Below, piece by piece: positions 1-5,043 of a stretch of 5,043 nucleotides of DNA. The notes under the pieces are model-generated. The model saw nothing but the letters and a program-made list of their open reading frames with translations. It made no database searches and was not told where the DNA came from. Origin of the DNA: Planctomycetota bacterium (GTDB taxonomy: Bacteria > Planctomycetota > UBA1135 > GCA-002686595). The stretch spans positions 1 through 5,043 of the forward strand of contig JAESRM010000335.1 of assembly GCA_016764635.1 (NCBI GenBank), written 5' to 3'. The translations under genes were made by a program, and so were the position numbers. Every line of letters begins with the position of its first letter. Position 1 is the first letter of the stretch.

Positions 1-22
1 GGTGTGTCCGCTTGATTGGAAA

Positions 23-1324
23 ATGAAAGGTGCTTGGTTGGGTTGTGGGGTTTTGGGCGTGGTGTTGGCCTTGCAGGGTTGCGGGGGCGGGCCGGCGACT
101 TTGCCCCTGTCTGCGGCGGACTTGGCTTTCCTGGAGAAGGCCGGGGGCTTTGTGGATGAGGCTTTGCCGGCTGAGGACTTGACCAATCGGGTTTCGCAGG
201 ACGAAGCGGCTGCGAAATTTGGATTGCGTTTATTTGGGGAAATGCAGTTTTCGGGTGAGGGCACGCGCTCGTGTATTTCGTGCCATGATTTCACCCATGG
301 GTTTTCGGATGTGCGCAGTTTGTCCCACGGCGAGGGTGACGTGAATCGCCACGCCCCCACCCTGCTCAATGTGGCCTATGGGCACTGGTTTGGCTGGGGC
401 GGCAAGATGGATAGCCTTTGGAGTCAAGCGCTGGGGCCCCTGGAGCATCCGGCGGAGATGGGTGGAGATCGTTTGGCGATTGCGCATCACGTGGCGGCGA
501 CGGACGATTTGGCCCAGGACTACCGGGCGATATTTGGCGAGCTGCCCGACCTTTCGGATGGGGCGCGCTTTCCGGCCCATGGCTTGCCGGCGGGTGCGGA
601 TCCGGGGGGCAAACGCGCTACGGCTAGCGCGGCATGGGCCGCCATGGCCGAGGTGGACCGCACAACCATCAACCGTATCTTCAGCAACGTGGGCAAGGCC
701 CTGGCAGCCTATGAAACCAAGTTGATCAGTGGGCCGGCGCCCTTCGACCTCAAGGTGCGCGCCCTGCAAGAGGGCAACGGGGGCCCGGTCGAAGGCTGGA
801 GCGAGGCCGCCGCCCGGGGCTTCGACCTGTTCGCCGGCCCGGCCCTGTGCGTGGTGTGCCATTCCGGCCCACGCTTCTCCGATGGGGAATTCCACAATAC
901 GGGGGCCCCGCCCCTGCTCGGGGGCGAGCCCTTGGATCCGGGGCGCTACGCCGACGGCCCCGTGCTGCAAAAGAGCATTTTCCGGGCGGGTGGGGCCTTC
1001 AGCGACCACACCGAAGGCCAGCGCGCCCAGCGCACGGAGCGCCTCAAGACGGGCTCGGAGCAGTGGGGCGAGTTCAAAACCCCGTCCCTTCGTAACTTGG
1101 TCGAGCGCGCTCCCTATATGCATCAGGGTCAGTTCGAAACCCTCGAGGATGTGGTGGATTTCTACGACACGCGTGAAAATTCCGTGGGTCAGAGCCATCA
1201 CCAGGAACAAATTCTGAAGCCGCTCGGTCTCACTAAGGAGCAACGGTCGGATCTCCTGGCCTTCTTGAGGGCCCTTCAGGGCTCCCCGGTGCCCGCCCCC
1301 TGGGCGACACCGTCACCTCGCTGA
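23..1324 (+). CDS. Di-heme cytochrome c peroxidase (CcpA/MauG family), probable lipoprotein
   Basis: Probable periplasmic di-heme peroxidase, reducing H2O2 to water with electrons from a small cytochrome or cupredoxin; some relatives instead oxidise protein residues. With the ATG at 23 it has 433 residues. An N-terminal hydrophobic stretch ends in a lipobox-like LQGC (Cys20), suggesting a lipid anchor. Two c-type heme sites are visible: CISCH (84-88) and CVVCH (276-280). Between them, His102, Trp125, Gln135 and Glu145 keep the spacing I recall for P. aeruginosa CcpA His71, Trp94, Gln104 and Glu114. That points to a classical bis-His peroxidatic heme rather than a MauG-type site. KTPSLRN (352-358) and PYMHQG (364-369) are family hallmarks, and Met366 is the only methionine after the second heme motif. 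The tail is proline-rich. A GTG at 2 is in frame and would add 7 residues. The 23 start gives a more compact signal peptide but has only a GGA two bases upstream, so the start is uncertain. Early codons differ from later ones. Confidence 0.93.
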   Translation: MKGAWLGCGVLGVVLALQGCGGGPATLPLSAADLAFLEKAGGFVDEALPAEDLTNRVSQDEAAAKFGLRLFGEMQFSGEGTRSCISCHDFTHGFSDVRSLSHGEGDVNRHAPTLLNVAYGHWFGWGGKMDSLWSQALGPLEHPAEMGGDRLAIAHHVAATDDLAQDYRAIFGELPDLSDGARFPAHGLPAGADPGGKRATASAAWAAMAEVDRTTINRIFSNVGKALAAYETKLISGPAPFDLKVRALQEGNGGPVEGWSEAAARGFDLFAGPALCVVCHSGPRFSDGEFHNTGAPPLLGGEPLDPGRYADGPVLQKSIFRAGGAFSDHTEGQRAQRTERLKTGSEQWGEFKTPSLRNLVERAPYMHQGQFETLEDVVDFYDTRENSVGQSHHQEQILKPLGLTKEQRSDLLAFLRALQGSPVPAPWATPSPR

Positions 1325-1342
1325 TCCGCAATCTCACCAGTA

Positions 1343-1378
1343 CCCTATACTTCTAGGGCACAGCTGGAGCCCCTAGGG
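1343..1378. repeat. Cluster of CCCTA/TAGGG inverted half-sites
   Basis: CCCTA at 1343-1347 and TAGGG at 1354-1358 form an inverted pair around a 6-base spacer. The perfect 8-base palindrome CCCTAGGG follows at 1371-1378. CTAGGGC (1353-1359) can also pair with GCCCCTAG (1369-1376), with one bulged C, giving a small hairpin. There is no T-run after it, so it does not look like a terminator. The position, overlapping the possible -10 box, would suit an operator or alternative RNA folds. Function is inferred only. Confidence 0.3.
1346..1351 (+). promoter_or_regulatory. Possible -10 box (TATACT) upstream of the propeller gene
   Basis: TATACT closely matches the sigma-70 -10 consensus and stands out in GC-rich sequence. 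It lies about 65 bases before the ATG at 1416, so a transcript from it would have a leader of roughly 58 bases. No convincing -35 hexamer is visible 16-18 bases upstream: that region is the end of the peroxidase gene and reads around TGATCC. The box also falls inside a group of CCCTA/TAGGG half-sites. This is only a candidate, and the gene may instead be read through from the peroxidase. Confidence 0.25.
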
Positions 1379-1387
1379 CCCCGGTTC

Positions 1388-1430
1388 ACTCTCTCAGACT
1401 CTCTCCACCCCACCCATGCGAAACTCTCTC
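1388..1430 (+). repeat. Pyrimidine-rich leader with three ACTCTCTC copies, no Shine-Dalgarno
   Basis: ACTCTCTC occurs at 1388-1395, 1398-1405 and 1423-1430. The first two are spaced by exactly 10 bases in the untranslated leader, and the third lies within codons 3-5 of the gene that starts at 1416. The 20 bases before that ATG are almost all C and T and contain no GGAGG-like element, so initiation would not use a classical Shine-Dalgarno pairing. Weak or absent Shine-Dalgarno sites are common in planctomycetes. Whether the repeats mean anything is unknown. Confidence 0.35.
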
Positions 1431-3974
1431 CCCGCCTGTGTGTTGGGCGCCCTCATCCTGGGCTCCCTTACCGCACCCCTTGTGGCCCACGAAGACGATC
1501 CCAAGATCTTGGATCGCGTAGCCCCCATCACCGGCCAAGGCTTCCGGCGCAGTGTGCCCCAGAATGCCCTGGCAGGCGCCCTAGGTGGCGGCCAGGTATT
1601 CCAAGGCTCGACCTTCGATTCGAACGGCGTTCAGCTGCTCTCGTGGATCCCCTTGAACCAGATCGATAGCTCCCAATCCGCGAACGATTGCTGGGGTTAC
1701 GTTTCCCCCACCGGTCGCGAGATCGCCATCATCGGCACCTACTCGGGCACCGCGTTCTTCGACCTGACCGACCCGGGCAACCCGCTGCAGATCGGCTATA
1801 TCAACGGCCCCGATAGCCTGTGGCGCGACATCAAGATCTACGATCACTACGCCTATGCGGTGAACGAGGACGGCGGCGGAATCCAAATCATCGATCTGGA
1901 CAACGTGGACTCCGGCCAGGTGAGCCTGGTGGGTACCGTGAACGGCGCCGGTGATGATGCCACACACAACATCGTGATCGACGAGGACAGCGGCTTCCTT
2001 TATCGCACGGGCGGAGGCAACAACGGCCTGCGCATGTACGACCTGAACGCCAACCCGGCCGCTCCGGTCTTCGTTGGGCAGTGGAACACCAAGTACGTGC
2101 ACGACGCACAGATCGTCACCTACACCTCTGGCCCCTACGCGGGCAAGCAAGTGGCCTTCTGCTGCGCCGGCTTCAACGGCGGCTACGGCAACACGGGCTT
2201 GACCATCGTGGACGTGACCAACAAGTCCAACCCGGTGATCATGGGCGAAGCTTTCTACTCGAATCCGGCCTACTCCCACCAGGGTTGGCTGTCCGAGGAC
2301 CGCAACTACTTCTACCTGGGCGATGAGCTGGATGAGGATGGCTCCCTGCCGACCACCACGCACATCATCAACGTGTCCAACCTGAACAACCCGGTCACCC
2401 AGGGTTCGTTCACCAACGGCAACCAAGCCATTGGGCACAACCTGTACACGCACAACGGCTTGATCTTCGCGGCCAACTACACCAGTGGGCTGCGCATTTT
2501 TGACTACGCTGCGAACCCGCTGAACCCGCAAGAGGTCGCGTACTTCGACACGCGTCCCTCCGACGACGGCGACACTTTCAACGGCATGTGGAGCGTTTAC
2601 CCGTACTTCCCCAGCGGCGTTGTGGTCTGCAGTGACCTGGAGCGCGGCATGTTCGTGCTGTACGCCGGCGATCCCCAGTTGGACGTGGCTGTAGTGGGCG
2701 GAGTCCCTAGCCTGATCGATCCCAACGGCATCAACTTGGACGTGACGATCACCGAAGCGACCCCTGGCCTCTTGGCGCCCGGCTCGGCTGCTTTGATCTA
2801 CGATGCGGGCGCGGGTGCGATCAGCATTCCCTTGACCCACGTGAGCGGCGACCAATACACGGTGGACTTCCCGGCCTTGGCCTGCGGAAGTTCGGTGGAC
2901 TGGTACATCTCCGCCGACAGCACCTCCGGCCTCAACTGGAGCGCCCCGGCGGCGGCACCGTCCAGCACCTACAGCTCCCTGGTGGGCTTTGGCAGTGCTG
3001 ACTTGGCCGTGTACGACATGGAATCCACAGGCGGCTGGACCTCCGGCGCGGCTGGCGACGACGCCACCACCGGAATCTGGACCCGCGGCAACCCCAACGC
3101 ATCCGACGCCCAACCCGGCGACGACCACACGGCCGCCGGCACGGACTGCTGGTTCACCGGACAAGCCAACAACGGCGACAGCGTGGGCACCAACGACGTG
3201 GACGGTGGCACCACCACCCTGCTCTCCCCCGTGTTCATGCTAGCTGCCAACCCGGACGCACGCATCGAGTACTGGCGCTGGTACGTGAACAACGGCAACA
3301 ACGCCGTGGACGATTCCATGTTCGTGGACATCACCTCCAACGGCAGCAACTGGGTCAACGTGGAAACACTCGCTCCGGGCAACCTGCAGGCCGCTGGCGG
3401 CTGGTACCAACACTCCTTCGCGGTGGCTGACTATGTCACGCCCTCGAACCAGGTGCGTTTGCGCTTCCGCGTGGGCGACCTGGGTTCCGGTTCGATCGTG
3501 GAGGCCGCTATCGACGACCTGCGCATCACGGAAACGGACTGCTCCGGCGGAACGATGACCATCTACTGCTCCCCCAACGTGTCCAACTCCACCGGCTTGC
3601 CGGCGCTGATTTCGGGCCAAGGCTCCACCACGGCAAGCGACAACAACCTGACCCTGGTGGCGGATCAACTGCCCTCGGGCAAGCTCGCTTACTTCCTGGC
3701 AGCCACGGGACAAGGCCTGATCGCCTCCCCCCCCGGCTCCATGGGCAACCTATGCTTGGGCGGTAGCCTAGCTCGCCTCAACGCACCCTCCCAGGTGCGC
3801 TTCACCGGAGCCTCGGGCAGCATCTCCCTGCAGTTGGATCTGACCAACATGCCCACCAACCCGGCCCAACCCGTGCTCGCCGGCCAAACCTGGAACTTCC
3901 AGTGCTGGTACCGCGACACCGTGCTAGTGAGCACCTCGAACTTCACCGACGGCTTGTCCGTGCAGTTCCAGTAG
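1416..3974 (+). CDS. Secreted choice-of-anchor B family protein with LVIVD-repeat propeller and C-terminal beta-sandwich domains
   Basis: An 852-residue exported protein of unknown biochemical role. Residues 1-24 form a Sec signal peptide with cleavage probable after LVA. Residues 85-420 match the choice-of-anchor B domain: NDCWGYVSPTGRE, YVHDAQIV (227-234), YSHQGWLSED (286-295), IGHNLYTHNGLIFAANYTSG (339-358) and CSDLERGMFVL (405-415). LVIVD-like strands of the form G-hydrophobic-D-xxx-P-xxxG recur near residues 111, 155, 204, 261, 315, 358 and 411, suggesting a roughly seven-bladed beta-propeller. Residues 424-522 look like a fibronectin-type linker module. Residues 535-709 form a MAM/jelly-roll-like sandwich with DDHTAAGTDCWFTGQ, DVDGGTTTLLSPVF, WRWYVNN and VEAAIDDLRIT. 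Residues 713-852 form a further domain with Cys718, Cys780 and Cys830, ending FTDGLSVQFQ. The last three modules recur, as I recall, in planctomycete secreted proteins. No hydrophobic tail anchor, LPXTG or PEP-CTERM is present. The gene ends in TAG and is followed by a strong terminator. No active-site signature is recognisable. Confidence 0.93.
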   Translation: MRNSLPACVLGALILGSLTAPLVAHEDDPKILDRVAPITGQGFRRSVPQNALAGALGGGQVFQGSTFDSNGVQLLSWIPLNQIDSSQSANDCWGYVSPTGREIAIIGTYSGTAFFDLTDPGNPLQIGYINGPDSLWRDIKIYDHYAYAVNEDGGGIQIIDLDNVDSGQVSLVGTVNGAGDDATHNIVIDEDSGFLYRTGGGNNGLRMYDLNANPAAPVFVGQWNTKYVHDAQIVTYTSGPYAGKQVAFCCAGFNGGYGNTGLTIVDVTNKSNPVIMGEAFYSNPAYSHQGWLSEDRNYFYLGDELDEDGSLPTTTHIINVSNLNNPVTQGSFTNGNQAIGHNLYTHNGLIFAANYTSGLRIFDYAANPLNPQEVAYFDTRPSDDGDTFNGMWSVYPYFPSGVVVCSDLERGMFVLYAGDPQLDVAVVGGVPSLIDPNGINLDVTITEATPGLLAPGSAALIYDAGAGAISIPLTHVSGDQYTVDFPALACGSSVDWYISADSTSGLNWSAPAAAPSSTYSSLVGFGSADLAVYDMESTGGWTSGAAGDDATTGIWTRGNPNASDAQPGDDHTAAGTDCWFTGQANNGDSVGTNDVDGGTTTLLSPVFMLAANPDARIEYWRWYVNNGNNAVDDSMFVDITSNGSNWVNVETLAPGNLQAAGGWYQHSFAVADYVTPSNQVRLRFRVGDLGSGSIVEAAIDDLRITETDCSGGTMTIYCSPNVSNSTGLPALISGQGSTTASDNNLTLVADQLPSGKLAYFLAATGQGLIASPPGSMGNLCLGGSLARLNAPSQVRFTGASGSISLQLDLTNMPTNPAQPVLAGQTWNFQCWYRDTVLVSTSNFTDGLSVQFQ

Positions 3975-3991
3975 TCCTAAAGGGAACCCAC

Positions 3992-4041
3992 AAGGCGCCC
4001 CGGCCCCGGTCATCAAGATCGTGGCCGGGGCGCCTTTTTTT
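3992..4041 (+). terminator. Strong intrinsic terminator of the propeller gene
   Basis: A perfect stem pairs AAGGCGCCCCGGCC (3992-4005) with GGCCGGGGCGCCTT (4023-4036) across a 17-base loop, and seven T residues follow at 4035-4041. It starts 17 bases after the TAG stop. Read on the minus strand, the stem is followed by TTGTGGG, a poor U-tract, so it is mainly a plus-strand terminator. Confidence 0.95.
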
Positions 4042-4062
4042 GCCGCAACTGGGCACCAACGC

Positions 4063-4098
4063 AAAGGAGCTGCAAGGCGATCAAGACCTTGCAGCTCC
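4063..4098 (-). terminator. Probable intrinsic terminator of the minus-strand gene
   Basis: A perfect 12-base-pair stem joins GGAGCTGCAAGG (4066-4077) and CCTTGCAGCTCC (4087-4098) with a 9-base loop. Read on the minus strand it is followed by TTTGCGTT, a short interrupted T-run. It lies about 55 bases after the TAA of the minus-strand gene. In the plus direction CATCTCC follows, so it would not terminate there. The imperfect T-run lowers confidence. Confidence 0.65.
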
Positions 4099-4118
4099 CA
4101 TCTCCATCCAGAGAAACC

Positions 4119-4143
4119 TTTCCCCCCGACTCGTGGGGGGAAA
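4119..4143. other. Hairpin C6/G6 flanked by T/A runs, next to the minus-strand stop codon
   Basis: TTTCCCCCC (4119-4127) and GGGGGGAAA (4135-4143) are exact complements around a 7-base loop. The hairpin begins 10 bases after the TAA stop of the minus-strand gene. Neither strand has a T-run directly after the stem; the minus strand reads GGTTTCTC. A role as a 3' end stabiliser or auxiliary terminator is possible, with the neighbouring hairpin at 4066-4098 the better terminator. Confidence 0.6.
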
Positions 4144-4153
4144 AGCGTTCGGC

Positions 4154-5043
4154 TTACCAGCTCACGACTTGGCGTGAGTTCACAACCATGGGCGTGAAGG
4201 GCGGTAGGCTTCCGACTTGGTTGAAGTCGGTGTCGTAGCTCCAGTTGCGGCGCGGGGCTTTGTAGCGGTCCGAGCCGTAGCGCCAATCGCCGGTGGCGTA
4301 GGCGCTGTCCCAAGTGTTCACGAAGGAACCTGTGATGTTGCAGTTGATGTTGCGCCAGTTCTCGTGGAAGCGCGGGAGGTTTTCGAGGCCCCCGTTGTAG
4401 CGGCCGCCCTCCGACTCATAGTTGCCCGTGATGAACGCGCAGTTGTAGGTGGTTTCCGTAGCCGCCGGCAAAGAGCCGGGGGTTTTGGAACCATCCCATG
4501 AGTTCGAGAGCAGGTTGACCGCGTCCCCGATGACCGAAGCGCCTTGCTTGTCCACCGTGTTGTAGTCGCCTTGGATATAGATCGAGCCTTCGCAGGCCAC
4601 GGTCAAACGACCGGCCAACTCGCTGCCGTTCTTGAGCAGCACGCCCTTGGCTTCGGTGCCATCCTCCATGCCGTAGTGGGCGGTATAGAGCAGTCCGTTC
4701 TCCGGGAACAAGCCCGCTTGCCCCAGCAACGCCACGTCGATTTCCAAAACAGTCGTGTGGTCATGGCTGCTTTCAGACTGACGCATGTCCGCCATGCCTT
4801 CGATATCCAAAGCCCCTGAATCGATCAAAAGCTGGCGGTAGCTGACGCCACTCGAATCGTTCTCCGCACCGCCCGGTCCAAAGACCTGAAAGTCGTTGCC
4901 ATCCTCGTTGATGATGATCGAGAGACCCGCGTTGCCGTGGAAGTAACCCTTGTCGTGTGTACCTAGGCCCACTCCGACGAATTCGAATTCTTCAGTTCCG
5001 TCGTTGTAGGTGTAGTCGCCCCCACTTTCGTTCTCATCGAACA
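4154..5043 (-). CDS. Partial gene: C-terminal part of a PilX-like pilus assembly / pseudopilin-type protein
   Basis: The reading frame is open from the right window edge to a TAA at 4156-4154, giving about 295 residues of C-terminal sequence. The true start lies outside; the GTG at 4972 is internal, because the same frame continues upstream as an acidic, glycine-rich segment (GGDYTYNDGTEEFEF at 5023-4979). The recognisable part is NGSELAGRLTV, then IYIQGDYNTVDKQGASVIGD (4582-4523), a NLLSNSWDGSKT segment, FITGNYESEGGRYNGGLENL, PRFHENW (4375-4355), ITGSFVNTWDSAYATGDW, and an ending of APRRNWSYDTDF and LPPFTPMVV. I associate this pattern with the C-terminal, probably beta-helical, domain of proteins annotated as PilX N-terminal domain-containing pilus assembly proteins. 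Such proteins would have an N-terminal type IV pilin-like helix, which cannot be checked here. The family call is from memory. Codon use is C-ending like the central gene. The gene converges on the propeller gene. Confidence 0.82.
   Translation of the reverse strand, partial: FDENESGGDYTYNDGTEEFEFVGVGLGTHDKGYFHGNAGLSIIINEDGNDFQVFGPGGAENDSSGVSYRQLLIDSGALDIEGMADMRQSESSHDHTTVLEIDVALLGQAGLFPENGLLYTAHYGMEDGTEAKGVLLKNGSELAGRLTVACEGSIYIQGDYNTVDKQGASVIGDAVNLLSNSWDGSKTPGSLPAATETTYNCAFITGNYESEGGRYNGGLENLPRFHENWRNINCNITGSFVNTWDSAYATGDWRYGSDRYKAPRRNWSYDTDFNQVGSLPPFTPMVVNSRQVVSW

Noticed and set aside
230..1243. Minus-strand open frame of 337 codons opposite the peroxidase
   Set aside because: The plus strand encodes both heme motifs and conserved peroxidase residues here; the antisense translation shows no domain or plausible start context.
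1353..1376. Hairpin after the peroxidase gene as its terminator
   Set aside because: The stem has only about 7 pairs with a bulge and is followed by GG and CCCC rather than a T-run.
1581..3164. Long minus-strand open frame of 527 codons opposite the propeller gene
   Set aside because: It is the shadow expected opposite a GC-rich gene with C-ending codons. Its translation is Val/Ala/Arg/His-rich, low in complexity and without recognisable motifs, while the plus strand has clear family motifs.
4012..4086. The same 7-mer ATCAAGA in the loops of the first and second hairpins (4012-4018 and 4080-4086)
   Set aside because: The copies are direct, not complementary, so the loops cannot pair; a 7-base match in short loops is plausibly chance.
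4217..4819. Two plus-strand open frames opposite the PilX-like gene (4217-4501 and 4544-4819)
   Set aside because: They are composition shadows, Val/Ala-rich, with no ribosome binding site and no recognisable family; the minus strand has coherent conserved motifs.

Overview
The window carries three protein genes and no RNA gene, mobile element or CRISPR array. DNA is GC-rich with mostly C-ending codons. The central protein combines an LVIVD-repeat propeller, two beta-sandwich modules and a cysteine-containing C-terminal domain. I recall this combination from large secreted proteins of marine Planctomycetota (Saltatorellus/Poly30-like lineages). A planctomycete is therefore the best guess for the host, inferred from protein style only.

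Layout. Positions 23-1324 (+) encode a di-heme cytochrome c peroxidase with a probable lipoprotein signal. A 91-base gap (1325-1415) holds a possible -10 box, a cluster of CCCTA/TAGGG half-sites and a pyrimidine-rich leader without a Shine-Dalgarno sequence. Positions 1416-3974 (+) encode an 852-residue secreted 'choice-of-anchor B' family protein. A strong intrinsic terminator follows at 3992-4041. On the other strand, 5043-4154 is the C-terminal part of a gene that enters from beyond the right edge. It resembles the C-terminal domain of PilX-like (pilus assembly / pseudopilin-type) proteins. The convergent 179-base gap (3975-4153) holds three hairpins, one clearly serving the + strand and one probably serving the - strand.

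How they work together. All three products appear to be exported or envelope-associated. The peroxidase would act in the periplasm and reduce H2O2 with electrons from a small donor, or carry out a MauG-like oxidation. The propeller protein would be secreted or surface-held, function unknown. The two + genes are co-oriented and could be co-transcribed, but the gap and the possible promoter leave this open. The convergent gene is probably an independent unit.

I see no clear new defence or mobile system. The points most worth a second look are the C-terminal domain of the 852-residue protein as a candidate lineage-specific surface-retention module, the heme-site residues of the peroxidase, its intragenic codon shift, and the hairpin cluster between the convergent genes.
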